Below are positions 53,372 to 62,240 of a stretch of DNA of 64,000 nt, piece after piece. Within the stretch, counting starts at the first letter, position 1, and every line of letters starts with the position of its first letter. Below the pieces are notes generated by a model. The model ran no database searches. It saw nothing but the letters and a program-made list of their open reading frames with translations, and had not been told where the DNA came from. Source of the DNA: Microbacterium sp. 1.5R (GTDB taxonomy: Bacteria; Actinomycetota; Actinomycetes; Actinomycetales; Microbacteriaceae); assembly GCF_001889265.1 (NCBI RefSeq), contig NZ_CP018151.1, forward strand, positions 2,480,001-2,544,000. The letters run 5' to 3'. A program made the translations under genes and the position numbers.

Positions 53372-53394
53372 GCGAAAATCGAGGAGGTTCCCCG

Positions 53395-53916
53395 TTGGAT
53401 GAGGTCACCCTCCTCTCTGCAGACGGAGTCGCGATAGGCGTGTTCGCGAAAGACGCGGTACACACCACCGATACTCCTCTTCACCTGGCCTTCTCCTGCC
53501 ATGTCTTCGACCGGCAGGGGCGTCTTCTCGTCACGCGGCGAGCGCTGACGAAGCGCACCTGGCCCGGCGTCTGGACCAACAGCTTCTGCGGTCACCCCCG
53601 CCCGGGTGAGGACATGACACAGGCAGTGCATCGACGCGCGCAGGACGAGCTCGGACTCCGTCTCACCGACATCTCCCTGGTGCTGCCTGACTACCGCTAT
53701 CGCGCGGTCGACGCGAGCGGGATCGTCGAGAACGAGATCTGCCCCGTGCACGTCGCCATCGCAGACGGCCCCCTCTCCCCCGATCCCGACGAGGTCGCCG
53801 AGTGGGCCTGGGTCGATCCGGCCGAGTTCGCCGACGCCGTCATCGGCGCCCCCTTCGCGTACAGCCCCTGGCTCGTGGAGCAGCTGCCCCGGCTGCGCGA
53901 CCTCGGGGTGGTGTGA
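53395..53916 (+). CDS. idi: Isopentenyl-diphosphate delta-isomerase, type 1
   Basis: A 173-residue NUDIX-fold enzyme interconverting isopentenyl and dimethylallyl diphosphate, the entry point to terpenoids. The active-site Cys lies in WTNSFCGHPRPGE and the catalytic Glu in VENEICPVH. The NUDIX helix is DMTQAVHRRAQDELG. It starts at TTG with a GGAGG site eight bases upstream; there is no alternative in-frame ATG. First gene of the carotenoid operon. Confidence 0.94.
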   Translation: MDEVTLLSADGVAIGVFAKDAVHTTDTPLHLAFSCHVFDRQGRLLVTRRALTKRTWPGVWTNSFCGHPRPGEDMTQAVHRRAQDELGLRLTDISLVLPDYRYRAVDASGIVENEICPVHVAIADGPLSPDPDEVAEWAWVDPAEFADAVIGAPFAYSPWLVEQLPRLRDLGVV

Positions 53917-53918
53917 TC

Positions 53919-55010
53919 ATGACCGCGACCGTGACGCAGACCGCGCCGCGAGAGGACATGAGCACCCGTGTCGAAGAGGTGCTCCGACAGCGCTTCGCCA
54001 TTCATTGCGAGAACGCCGAGGTGTACGGAGCCGAGTTCGCCGCCCTCTGGCGCGCGACCGCCGACCACGCTCTCGGCGGCAAGCTCGTGCGCCCGCGGCT
54101 GCTGCTCGACATCCACCGCGCGCTCGTCCCGACCGCAGGCGAGGACGCGATGATCGGGGCCGTCGACATAGCGACCCATATCGAGCTCCTTCACTATGCC
54201 TTCCTCCTTCACGACGACGTCATCGACGGAGACCTGACCCGCCGCAAGCGACCCAACCTGATCGGGCAGCTCGCCGCCGGCACACCCGTCGCCTCCGAGC
54301 AGGACGCGCTGCACTGGGCCAGGTCCAGCGCGATCCTGATGGGCGATCTGATGCTCTCGGCCGCGATCATGGGCTTCGCCCGGGCGGATGTGCCGGCGCA
54401 CACACGAGGACGCCTCCTCGACCTGGTCGAGCAGACGATCCTCGAGACGGTGGCCGGCGAGCACACCGACGTCGCATTGAGCCACGGGATCATCGCCTCC
54501 GACGTCGACACCGTCCTGTCGATGAGCGTCTACAAGACGGCCACCTATTCGTTCTCGCTCCCGCTGCGCGCCGCGGCGCTCCTCGCCGACTCCTCCACCT
54601 CAGCCGAGGAGACGCTGCAGGCCGTCGGCCGCCACCTGGGTCTCGCCTACCAGCTTCAGGACGACCTGCTCTGCATCTTCGGCGACCACCGGACGCACGG
54701 CAAGGACCCCTTCTCCGACCTGAGAGAGGGCAAGGAGACGGCCATCATCGCCTTCGCGCGGTCGACGAGCGCCTGGCACGACATCGAACCGCGGTTCGGT
54801 TCGGCGGACCTCAGCCTGCAGGACGCCACCTCGATGCGCGATCTGCTGCGCGAGTGCGGAGCGGAGCGATTCGTGATCGGCCTCATCGGCGATCAGCTCG
54901 ACGCGGTCTACGCCCTGCTGTCCGAGGCGGAGCTCGCCGGCGAGATCAGCTCGGATGCCGCACGGTCGATCCTCGTCTCCACCTCCCGCCTCGAAGGGCG
55001 TCACGCATGA
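53919..55010 (+). CDS. crtE: Geranylgeranyl diphosphate synthase
   Basis: A 363-residue trans-prenyltransferase. The first Asp-rich motif is HYAFLLHDDVIDGD, the second is YQLQDDLLCIFGD, and KLVRPRLLLDI binds isopentenyl diphosphate. It condenses C5 units to C20 geranylgeranyl diphosphate, the substrate of phytoene synthase and probable ligand of CrtR. It starts 2 bp after the idi stop and overlaps crtB by 4 bp (ATGA). Confidence 0.93.
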   Translation: MTATVTQTAPREDMSTRVEEVLRQRFAIHCENAEVYGAEFAALWRATADHALGGKLVRPRLLLDIHRALVPTAGEDAMIGAVDIATHIELLHYAFLLHDDVIDGDLTRRKRPNLIGQLAAGTPVASEQDALHWARSSAILMGDLMLSAAIMGFARADVPAHTRGRLLDLVEQTILETVAGEHTDVALSHGIIASDVDTVLSMSVYKTATYSFSLPLRAAALLADSSTSAEETLQAVGRHLGLAYQLQDDLLCIFGDHRTHGKDPFSDLREGKETAIIAFARSTSAWHDIEPRFGSADLSLQDATSMRDLLRECGAERFVIGLIGDQLDAVYALLSEAELAGEISSDAARSILVSTSRLEGRHA

Positions 55011-55906
55011 CCCCGAACCCTCACGACGCATCGGGTGCGAGTCTGGGGCGGTTCAACCGCGCCGCCGACACCGCATCCACCGAGGTCATCCGCACATATT
55101 CGACATCCTTCGGACTCGCGACGCGCCTGCTCGGCGAGAGACACCGTCAGCACGTGCGCAACATCTACGCGATGGTGCGCATCGCGGACGAGATCGTCGA
55201 CGGAGTCGCCGCCCAGGCGGGGCTCGACGAGTCGGCGCAGAGCGGAGCGCTCGCGTCGTACGTCTCGGAGACGCACCGGGCGATGAGCGTCGGATACAGC
55301 ACGGACCTCGTCCTGCACGCCTTCGCGCGAACGGCGAGGGAGTGCGGGATCGGCGAAGATCTCACGCAGCCGTTCTTCGACTCGATGGCCGCCGACATCG
55401 CCGCGGACTTCACGTCCTACGACGCGGCGGCTCATGAGCGCTACGTCTACGGCTCTGCCGAGGTGGTCGGCTTGATGTGCCTGCGCGTCTTCCTGCGGGA
55501 CGAGCGGCGCACCGACAGCGAACTCGAGACCCTGACGCACGGAGCACGGCAGCTCGGTGCGGCATTTCAGAACGTGAACTTCCTGCGCGACCTCGCGGAT
55601 GACACGGATCGCCTGCAGCGCGGTTACCTCGGCGACGGCGGTCGCCTCACCGACGGCGATCGGGACGAGTGGGTGCGCACGATCACGGCGCAGCTCGATG
55701 ATGCGGCGCGCTCGATCCCGCTGCTGCCCAAGGACTCTCGCGCCGCGGTCCGCAGCGCACTCGCGCTGTTCGCCGCTCTCACGCGCCGGGTCGCGAAGAC
55801 TCCGGCCTCGAGTCTCTACGAGCAGCGGGTGCGCGTACCCGATCCGGTGAAGGCGATGCTGGCCGCGCGCTCGGTGCTCGTGACCGCGATGGAGCGGAGC
55901 CGATGA
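55007..55906 (+). CDS. crtB: Phytoene synthase
   Basis: A 299-residue squalene/phytoene synthase. TYSTSFGLATRLL begins the domain, YAMVRIADEIVDG is the first Asp-rich motif, and AFQNVNFLRDLADDTDRLQRGY the second. It joins two geranylgeranyl diphosphates head-to-head to phytoene. The long in-frame extension upstream is a shadow of crtE; ATG 55007 overlaps the crtE stop. Coupled by ATGA to crtI. Confidence 0.94.
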   Translation: MTPNPHDASGASLGRFNRAADTASTEVIRTYSTSFGLATRLLGERHRQHVRNIYAMVRIADEIVDGVAAQAGLDESAQSGALASYVSETHRAMSVGYSTDLVLHAFARTARECGIGEDLTQPFFDSMAADIAADFTSYDAAAHERYVYGSAEVVGLMCLRVFLRDERRTDSELETLTHGARQLGAAFQNVNFLRDLADDTDRLQRGYLGDGGRLTDGDRDEWVRTITAQLDDAARSIPLLPKDSRAAVRSALALFAALTRRVAKTPASSLYEQRVRVPDPVKAMLAARSVLVTAMERSR

Positions 55907-57504
55907 GCCGGGTAGCGGTCATCGGCGCAGGCGTCGCCGGTCTCGCCGTCGCCGGGCTGCTCGCCCGTGACGGCCACGATGTGACCGTCTATGAGAAGAA
56001 CGGCCGTGTCGGTGGTCGTGCAGGCACCATCGAGCGCGACGGCTTCCGCTTCGACTCCGGGCCCTCGTGGTACCTCATGCCCGAGGTGTTCGATCACTTC
56101 TTCGAGATGATGGGCACCTCGACCCAGGAGCAGCTCGATCTGACCCTCCTCGATCCCGGGTATCGCGTATTCCGGGCGCCGCTCGCGGACGGGCGCACGG
56201 CGCCGTCCGTCACGGTTCCCACCGGTCGTGGCGCGGTCTCGCGCCTCTTCGAGTCACGCGAGCCCGGCGCCGCACAGGCCCTGGATGCCTACCTCGACTC
56301 GGCGCACGACGCCCGTGTGATGGCCGAGCGCTATTTCCTCTACAACCCGTTCACGAGGCTGCGCACGCTGATGACACCGGAGGTGCTGCGCGCACTCCCC
56401 CGTCTCTTCAGTCTGCTGGGCACACGCCTGCAGTCATTCGCCGCGCGGCGTTTCCGTGACCCGGTCATCCGGCAGCTGCTCGGGTACCCCGCCGTGTTCC
56501 TCGGCACGGACCCCCGCACCGCACCGGCGATGTACCACCTCATGAGCGCTCTCGACCTCGATGAGGGCGTCAGCTACCCCCAGGGCGGATTCTGGCGCGT
56601 CGTCGAGCGCATCGCGGAGCTCGCGGAGGCGGCCGGAGCCGAGATCGTGCTGGATGCCGATGTCACGGCGATCAGCACCGGCGTCCGGTCGGGTGCTCCG
56701 ACCGTCACGGGCATCGAGTGGCGCGACGCCGACGGAATCGCGCACCGGGCCGAAGCGGACATCGTGGTGTCCGGCGCCGATCTTCACCACACCGAGACGG
56801 CGCTGCTGCCGCCGCACCTGCGCACCTACCCCGATTCCTGGTGGCAGCAGCGCACGAGCGGTCCCGGCGCCGTGCTGGTGATGCTCGGCATCCGTGGTTC
56901 CGTGCCCGAGCTGCCGCATCATTCCCTGTTCTTCACGGAGGACTGGGATGCGAACTTCGACGCGATCTTCGGCGACGACCCCGAGATCCCCTCACCCGCA
57001 TCGATCTATGTCTGCCGCCCGAGCGCGACCGACCGCACCGTGGCCCCCGAGGGCCACGAGAACCTCTTCGTGCTCGTGCCGATCCCCGCCGACACGGCGT
57101 TGGGAGCGGGCGGCTCCGACGGTGCAGGCTCCGCGGCGATCGAGCAGGCCGCGGATGCGGCGATCGACCAGATCGCGAGCTGGGCCGGCATCCACGACCT
57201 GCGTGAGCGCATCGTGGTACGCGAGACCAAGGGCCCCGCGGACTTCCTCGAGGACTACAACTCGTGGCGCGGCGGGATGCTGGGGCCGGCGCACATCCTG
57301 TCCCAGAGCGCGATGTTCCGTGCTCAGAACGAGTCGCGCCAGGTGTCGGGCCTGTACTACGCGGGTGCCACGACCGCGCCGGGCGTGGGGGTGCCGATGT
57401 GCCTCATCAGCGCGGAGATCGTTCTCAAGCGCATCCGCGGCGACCATTCCAGCGGCCCTCTCGATGTTGCGACCCCGGCAGGGTCCACCCGCGGGGAATC
57501 CTGA
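55903..57504 (+). CDS. crtI: Phytoene desaturase (lycopene-forming)
   Basis: A 533-residue FAD-dependent desaturase/isomerase. The dinucleotide-binding motif VAVIGAGVAGLAVAGLLA and GGRAGTIERDGFRFDSGPSW are at the N-terminus, and the bacterial-type phytoene dehydrogenase signature GLYYAGATTAPGVGVPM is near the C-terminus. Four desaturations convert phytoene to red lycopene. It overlaps crtB and crtYe (TGATG). Confidence 0.95.
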   Translation: MSRVAVIGAGVAGLAVAGLLARDGHDVTVYEKNGRVGGRAGTIERDGFRFDSGPSWYLMPEVFDHFFEMMGTSTQEQLDLTLLDPGYRVFRAPLADGRTAPSVTVPTGRGAVSRLFESREPGAAQALDAYLDSAHDARVMAERYFLYNPFTRLRTLMTPEVLRALPRLFSLLGTRLQSFAARRFRDPVIRQLLGYPAVFLGTDPRTAPAMYHLMSALDLDEGVSYPQGGFWRVVERIAELAEAAGAEIVLDADVTAISTGVRSGAPTVTGIEWRDADGIAHRAEADIVVSGADLHHTETALLPPHLRTYPDSWWQQRTSGPGAVLVMLGIRGSVPELPHHSLFFTEDWDANFDAIFGDDPEIPSPASIYVCRPSATDRTVAPEGHENLFVLVPIPADTALGAGGSDGAGSAAIEQAADAAIDQIASWAGIHDLRERIVVRETKGPADFLEDYNSWRGGMLGPAHILSQSAMFRAQNESRQVSGLYYAGATTAPGVGVPMCLISAEIVLKRIRGDHSSGPLDVATPAGSTRGES

Positions 57505-57845
57505 TGGGCTTCCTGTATCTCGCGCTCCTGCTCATCACGCTCGGCTGCATGCTGCTGCTCGACCGGCGGTTCCGGCTCTTCTTCTGGAGCGACGCGGTGA
57601 CCGCGGCGATCGTCACGGCGATCGGACTCGCCTTCTTCCTCGCGTGGGACGTCGCCGGCATCGTCGGAGGGATCTTCTTCCGGGGCGAGGCCGCCGTCGC
57701 GACGGGGATCGTCCTCGCCCCCGAGCTCCCCATCGAAGAGCCTGTCTTCCTGCTCTTCCTCGTCGTCTGCACCATGGTCGTCTACACCGGGGCTGTGCGG
57801 ATCCTCACCCGACTGCGCCGACGCCCGGCGGAGGTCGCATCGTGA
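57504..57845 (+). CDS. crtYe: Lycopene elongation-product cyclase subunit
   Basis: A 113-residue membrane protein with three helices of the lycopene cyclase domain and the conserved ELPIEEPVFLLFL helix carrying two acidic residues. Together with the next gene it forms the heterodimeric epsilon-type cyclase that closes the ends of flavuxanthin-like C50 intermediates. Coupled by TGATG and GTGA overlaps. Confidence 0.9.
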   Translation: MGFLYLALLLITLGCMLLLDRRFRLFFWSDAVTAAIVTAIGLAFFLAWDVAGIVGGIFFRGEAAVATGIVLAPELPIEEPVFLLFLVVCTMVVYTGAVRILTRLRRRPAEVAS

Positions 57846-58186
57846 CCTACATCGAGCTCTCCGCATGGTTCGTCGGCGTCGCCGTCGTGGCGGCCGCCGT
57901 TCTCTCCGTGGTCGCTGGTCGGAACAGAGCCCATCTCGGCGCGATCGCCGCGACCGTCGTCGTGCTCTTCCTCCTCACCGCCGTCTTCGACACCGTCATG
58001 ATCGCCACCGGACTGTTCCACTACTCCCCCGATCACCTCCTCGGGGTGCACATCGGTCTCGCACCGCTCGAGGACTTCGCCTATCCGCTCGCAGGGGCCG
58101 TGCTGCTGCCGACCCTGTGGGCAGCGCTGCGCGCACGTCGACGCGCGCGCGCCGGCCTCCGAGGCGCCGAGGAGGATCCCTCGTGA
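57842..58186 (+). CDS. crtYf: Lycopene elongation-product cyclase subunit
   Basis: A 114-residue membrane protein homologous to the preceding subunit, with LFHYSPDHLLGVHIGLAPLE and the DFAYPLAG helix typical of the second half of heterodimeric lycopene cyclases. It starts at GTG overlapping the crtYe stop (GTGA) and overlaps crtEb by GTGA. A basic Arg-rich tail faces the cytoplasm. Confidence 0.9.
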   Translation: MTYIELSAWFVGVAVVAAAVLSVVAGRNRAHLGAIAATVVVLFLLTAVFDTVMIATGLFHYSPDHLLGVHIGLAPLEDFAYPLAGAVLLPTLWAALRARRRARAGLRGAEEDPS

Positions 58187-59070
58187 GCTCCTCGACCCGC
58201 GGATCCACCGGTCGCGACGCCCGGCAGATCGTCCTCTCCTCCCGCCCCATCAGCTGGATCAACACGGCATTCCCCTTCGCGGCCGCCTACCTCCTCAGCA
58301 CGCGCGAGATCGACCTGACGCTGATCATCGGCACCCTCTACTTCCTCGTGCCGTACAACCTGGCCATGTACGGCATCAACGACGTGTTCGATTACGCGTC
58401 CGACCTCGCCAACCCGCGCAAGGGCGGGATCGAGGGCGCGCTTCTCGCCCCCCGCATACACCGCGCGACCCTGTGGGCGGCGGTGGTGACGAACGTCCCG
58501 TTCCTGGTCTACCTCGTGGCGGTCGGGAATCCCGCATCCTGGCTCTGGCTCGCGATCAGCGTGTTCGCGGTGATCGCCTACTCCGCACCCGGGCTCCGGT
58601 TCAAAGAGCGGCCGTTCCTGGATTCGACGACCTCGAGCCTGCACTTCGTCACTCCGGCGATCGTGGGGCTGACCCTTGCCGAGGGCGCCGTCACCTCGAC
58701 AGCGGTCATCGTGCTGCTCGCGTTCTTCCTGTGGGGCATGGCCGCGCACGCCTTCGGAGCGGTGCAGGACATCGCACCCGACCGCGAAGGGGGCATCGGC
58801 TCGATCGCGACCGTGATCGGAGCACGGGCGACCGTACGGCTGTCGATCGCGCTGTGGGCACTCGCCGGCATCGCCATGCTGTTCACGTCCTGGCCGGCGC
58901 CCTTGGGCGCCGCCCTCGCGCTGCCGTACATCGTCAACGCCGCACCCTGGTGGAACGTCACCGACGACACATCGGCGGGGACCAACCGCGCGTGGCGGCG
59001 CTTCATCTTCCTCAACTACTTCGCCGGGTTCCTCGCGACGATGATCCTCATCCTCGCCTGGGTCTCCTGA
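58183..59070 (+). CDS. crtEb: Lycopene elongase (UbiA-family prenyltransferase)
   Basis: A 295-residue membrane prenyltransferase with about eight helices. The Asp-rich motif YGINDVFDYASDLANPRK and the second acidic motif AVQDIAPDREGGIGS are the metal/diphosphate sites of UbiA enzymes. It adds dimethylallyl units to lycopene, giving C45/C50 carotenoids. GTG start overlapping crtYf. With crtYe/crtYf this predicts decaprenoxanthin or a close relative. Confidence 0.92.
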   Translation: MSSSTRGSTGRDARQIVLSSRPISWINTAFPFAAAYLLSTREIDLTLIIGTLYFLVPYNLAMYGINDVFDYASDLANPRKGGIEGALLAPRIHRATLWAAVVTNVPFLVYLVAVGNPASWLWLAISVFAVIAYSAPGLRFKERPFLDSTTSSLHFVTPAIVGLTLAEGAVTSTAVIVLLAFFLWGMAAHAFGAVQDIAPDREGGIGSIATVIGARATVRLSIALWALAGIAMLFTSWPAPLGAALALPYIVNAAPWWNVTDDTSAGTNRAWRRFIFLNYFAGFLATMILILAWVS

Positions 59071-59107
59071 CGCACCCCGATCCCCTGCACCTTCCGAGAG
59101 GAATCTG

Positions 59108-61294
59108 ATGTCCACCCCTGAGCACGCGCCCACCCCGCCGACCCGAGAGCGCACGCGTCGGCACTCCTGGGCGCGCGTCTTCATCCCCGTCGCCCTCATC
59201 CTCATCTGGCTGGTGGGCGCAGGGCTCGGCGGCCCGCTGTTCGGCAAGGTCGACGAGGTCTCATCGAACGATCAGACGAGCTACCTGCCTGAGTCGGCCG
59301 ATGCGACGCAGGTGCAGAAGCTCCTCGGCGAGTTCAACGACAGCGATGCCATTCCGGCGATCGCGGTGTTCGTCGCCGATGACGAGCTGTCGGAGTCAGA
59401 CCTCCAGACCATCTCGGATGCGGTGGCCGACGCGCCCTCCGTCGAGGGCGTGAGCGAAGACGTCTCTCCCGCTCTGACGTCGGACGACGGCAAGGCCGTC
59501 CAGGCGTTCATCCCGATCGAGGGCGACGCGGAACTCGCCGACGCGATCGATGCACTCGGCACTCAGCTGCGGGATGCCGCGCCTGACGGCGTCACCGTCT
59601 ACATCACGGGTCCCGCAGGATTCAGCGCCGACCTCGTCGCCGGGTTCGCCGGCATCGACGGCCTCCTCCTGGGGGTGGCCCTGCTCGCGGTGCTCGTCAT
59701 CCTCGTGCTGGTCTACCGCTCGTTCCTGCTGCCGATCGTCGTGCTCTCGACGAGCCTCTTCGCACTCTGCGTCGCGCTCCTCGTGGTCTGGTGGCTGGCG
59801 AAGTTCGAGGTGCTGCTGCTCAGCGGCCAGACCCAGGGCATCCTCTTCATCCTGGTCATCGGAGCGGCCACCGACTACGCGCTGCTCTTCGTGGCGCGGT
59901 TCCGCGAAGAGCTGCGCGTCACCCGGGACAAGGGGGCCGCCGTGCTGGCGGCCTGGAAGGGCTCCTTCGAGCCGATCGTGGCCTCCGGCGGGACTGTCAT
60001 CGCCGGACTGCTCTGTCTGCTGCTCAGCGACCTCAAGTCGAACAGCACCCTCGGTCCGGTGGCCGCCATCGGCATCGTGTTCGCGATGCTCGCCGCGCTC
60101 ACACTGCTGCCGGCTCTCCTGCTGCTGTTCGGCCGCGCGGTGTTCTGGCCCCGTCGCCCGAAGTTCGAGCCCGAGGTCGTCGCTGACGAGCACGGCATGC
60201 GCAAGACGGGCCTGTGGGCACGGCTCGCGAACCTCATCACCCGCCGCCCTCGCGTCATCTGGATCGTGACGACCCTGGTGCTGCTCGCCGGCGCTTCGGG
60301 CGTCCTGCAGCTGAACGCCGTCGGCGTGCCCCAGTCCGATCTCGTGCTCGGCGCGTCCGAGGCGCGCGACGGTCAGGTGGCTCTGGGCGAGCACTTCCCC
60401 GGCGGCTCCGGCAGTCCCGTGTACGTGGTCGTCGCGGAGGACGAGCTGCAGGATGCCGCCGACGTGCTGCTGTCCGACGATGGAATCGACGGGGTCTCTG
60501 TCACGGCCGCTGACTCGCCGAGCGGTTCGGCGCCGGTCACGGAAGACGGCCTGGTCGCCGTCGGCCCTCCCGGGACCCCGGTGCCCGAGCCCACCGTCGT
60601 CGACGGAGACGTTCTTCTTCAGGGCACTCTGACCGACGCGGCCGACTCTGACGCGGCTGCCGCGACGGTGCGGGACCTGCGCACCCAGCTGGACGAGCTC
60701 GATGCTCTGGTCGGCGGAGTGACGGCGACCGCGATCGACACGAACGACGCCTCGATCCATGACCGCAACCTGATCATCCCGGTCGTCCTGGTCGTGATCA
60801 TGCTGATCCTGATGCTGCTGCTGCGGTCGATCCTCGCGCCGGTGCTGCTCATCATCACCACGGTCCTGTCGTTCGGCACGGCGATGGGCGTCTCGGCACT
60901 GGTCTTCAACGGAGTGTTCGACTTCCCGGGTGCCGATCCTGCGGTTCCGCTCTACGGATTCGTGTTCCTCGTGGCACTCGGCATCGACTACAACATCTTC
61001 CTGATGACGAGGGTGCGCGAGGAGTCGCTCGAGCACGGCACACGCGAAGGCGTGCTTCGCGGACTCTCGATCACCGGCGGCGTGATCACGTCTGCGGGTC
61101 TCGTGCTCGCAGCGACCTTCGCCGCCCTGTCGGTGATCCCGATCCTGTTCCTCGCGCAGCTCGCGTTCATCGTCGCGTTCGGAGTGCTGCTCGACACCTT
61201 CGTGGTGCGCTCGCTGCTCGTGCCGGCACTCGCCTACGACCTGGGTCGAGTGATCTGGTGGCCGTCGAAGCTGTGGCGCAACGGCCGTGACTGA
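59108..61294 (+). CDS. MmpL/RND-family membrane transporter
   Basis: A 728-residue RND-superfamily protein with twelve predicted membrane segments in two halves. Each half has one helix, a large extracytoplasmic loop and five helices. ILFILVIGAATDYALLFVARF and VFLVALGIDYNIFLMTR carry the paired G-x-x-x-D-Y motifs of MmpL proton relay. A GAGAGGAA site precedes the ATG. It lies 37 bp after crtEb, and an mmpL-like gene is also inside the C. glutamicum crt locus (cg0722), so carotenoid or lipid movement across the membrane is likely. Confidence 0.88.
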   Translation: MSTPEHAPTPPTRERTRRHSWARVFIPVALILIWLVGAGLGGPLFGKVDEVSSNDQTSYLPESADATQVQKLLGEFNDSDAIPAIAVFVADDELSESDLQTISDAVADAPSVEGVSEDVSPALTSDDGKAVQAFIPIEGDAELADAIDALGTQLRDAAPDGVTVYITGPAGFSADLVAGFAGIDGLLLGVALLAVLVILVLVYRSFLLPIVVLSTSLFALCVALLVVWWLAKFEVLLLSGQTQGILFILVIGAATDYALLFVARFREELRVTRDKGAAVLAAWKGSFEPIVASGGTVIAGLLCLLLSDLKSNSTLGPVAAIGIVFAMLAALTLLPALLLLFGRAVFWPRRPKFEPEVVADEHGMRKTGLWARLANLITRRPRVIWIVTTLVLLAGASGVLQLNAVGVPQSDLVLGASEARDGQVALGEHFPGGSGSPVYVVVAEDELQDAADVLLSDDGIDGVSVTAADSPSGSAPVTEDGLVAVGPPGTPVPEPTVVDGDVLLQGTLTDAADSDAAAATVRDLRTQLDELDALVGGVTATAIDTNDASIHDRNLIIPVVLVVIMLILMLLLRSILAPVLLIITTVLSFGTAMGVSALVFNGVFDFPGADPAVPLYGFVFLVALGIDYNIFLMTRVREESLEHGTREGVLRGLSITGGVITSAGLVLAATFAALSVIPILFLAQLAFIVAFGVLLDTFVVRSLLVPALAYDLGRVIWWPSKLWRNGRD

Positions 61295-61298
61295 GATG

Positions 61299-61372
61299 TG
61301 CCCTCGACTGGATTCGAACCAGCGACCTGCCCTTTAGGAGAGGGCTGCTCTATCCTGCTGAGCTACGGGGGC
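61299..61372 (-). tRNA. tRNA-Arg(CCT)
   Basis: A 74-nt cloverleaf on the minus strand. The anticodon stem GCCCT/AGGGC encloses loop CTCCTAA (anticodon CCT, reading AGG) and the T loop is TTCGAAT. The acceptor stem GCCCCCG/CGAGGGC has one C5-A68 mismatch. The 3' end is 5 bp from the mmpL stop. No CCA is encoded. Confidence 0.93.
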
Positions 61373-61413
61373 GAGGATTCCATTCTAGAGGAAGCCCCGC
61401 CCCCGCCTTCCGT

Positions 61414-61911
61414 TCACGCGGCGAGGGCCAGGTACGGCTCCCATCGCGGGTCGCTCCGCTCCGTGCCGCGGACCGTCCACGCCGTCCCGTGCGGAGGACG
61501 AGGCGCGAACCTCAGTTCCCAGCGCATCTCCTGCGGCGTGCGGTCGCTCTTGGTGTTGTTGCAGCGCAGGCAGCACGCGACGAGGTTCTCCCACGAATCA
61601 GCCCCTCCGCGCGAACGCGGCATCACGTGGTCGATGGTCGAGGCGGCCTTGCCGCAGTAGCCGCAGCGGTGGTTGTCACGGCGGAGGACCCCCCGCCGTG
61701 TGACCGGGACGCGTCTGCTGATCGGAATGCGCACATACCGCGAGAGGACGATGACGGCAGGACGGTCGTAGACGCCGTGACTGCCCCAGACGGGGTCGTC
61801 CTCGACACGTTCGATGACCGTCGCCTTGTCGTTCATGACCAGGACCAGGGCTCTCTTGAACGACACGATCGCGAGCGGTTCGTATCCTGCGTTCAGTACA
61901 AGTGTGCGCAT
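61414..61911 (-). CDS. HNH endonuclease
   Basis: A 165-residue protein of the actinobacterial HNH family that starts MRTLVLNAGYEPL. Zinc-binding CGYCG and CLRCN pairs flank the HNH core (STIDHVMPRSRGG, ENLVACCLRCNNTKSD). ATG 61911 is preferred over 61917 because GAGAGG lies six bases before it. It is predicted to be a metal-dependent nuclease; this stand-alone family is widespread and chromosomal, with unknown biological role. Confidence 0.9.
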   Translation of the reverse strand: MRTLVLNAGYEPLAIVSFKRALVLVMNDKATVIERVEDDPVWGSHGVYDRPAVIVLSRYVRIPISRRVPVTRRGVLRRDNHRCGYCGKAASTIDHVMPRSRGGADSWENLVACCLRCNNTKSDRTPQEMRWELRFAPRPPHGTAWTVRGTERSDPRWEPYLALAA

Positions 61912-61996
61912 CGTCATCCTCTCGATCCGCCGGGACGGCTTCCCGGCACTCTCGACTCACACGAAGCCGCACAGGACGGAAGCGTTCGCGGGGATG

Positions 61997-62024
61997 AAAA
62001 AAGGCGCTGTCTACAGACAGCGCC
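61997..62024 (-). terminator. Intrinsic terminator (minus strand)
   Basis: A perfect 9-bp stem GGCGCTGTC (62003-62011) / GACAGCGCC (62016-62024) with a 4-nt loop, followed on the minus strand by six Ts (61997-62002). It is the best terminator in the window. Confidence 0.92.
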
Positions 62025-62121
62025 TCATGCGCACGGCAAGACCGTGGCGTCCCTGCGGACGATGCAGAAGGACGTGACGACCGAGGGCATCCATGGTTCG
62101 GATGTTCGGTATTCGCTCCAT
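62011..62121 (-). CDS. Possible 36-residue basic small protein, ending in the terminator
   Basis: A short frame with GGGAG about 6 bases before ATG, starting MERIPNIRTMDALGRHV and ending in a basic RMRRCL. The stop codon lies inside the terminator hairpin at 62003-62024, so transcription stops with translation. It sits in the otherwise empty 330-bp stretch between the M23 peptidase gene and the HNH gene. It could instead be a non-coding RNA or a 3' untranslated region; I know no homologue. Confidence 0.4.
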   Translation of the reverse strand: MERIPNIRTMDALGRHVLLHRPQGRHGLAVRMRRCL

Positions 62122-62240
62122 CAGCTTCTCCCGACTATGCGACAACGGGTTCAGGCTAACCCATCAGCAGCACAGGAGGGTCAAACTGCGGGTGAACGCA
62201 CGAAGGCGTGTCCGCGAGGGAAAGATGAAGGTGCGAGCGA

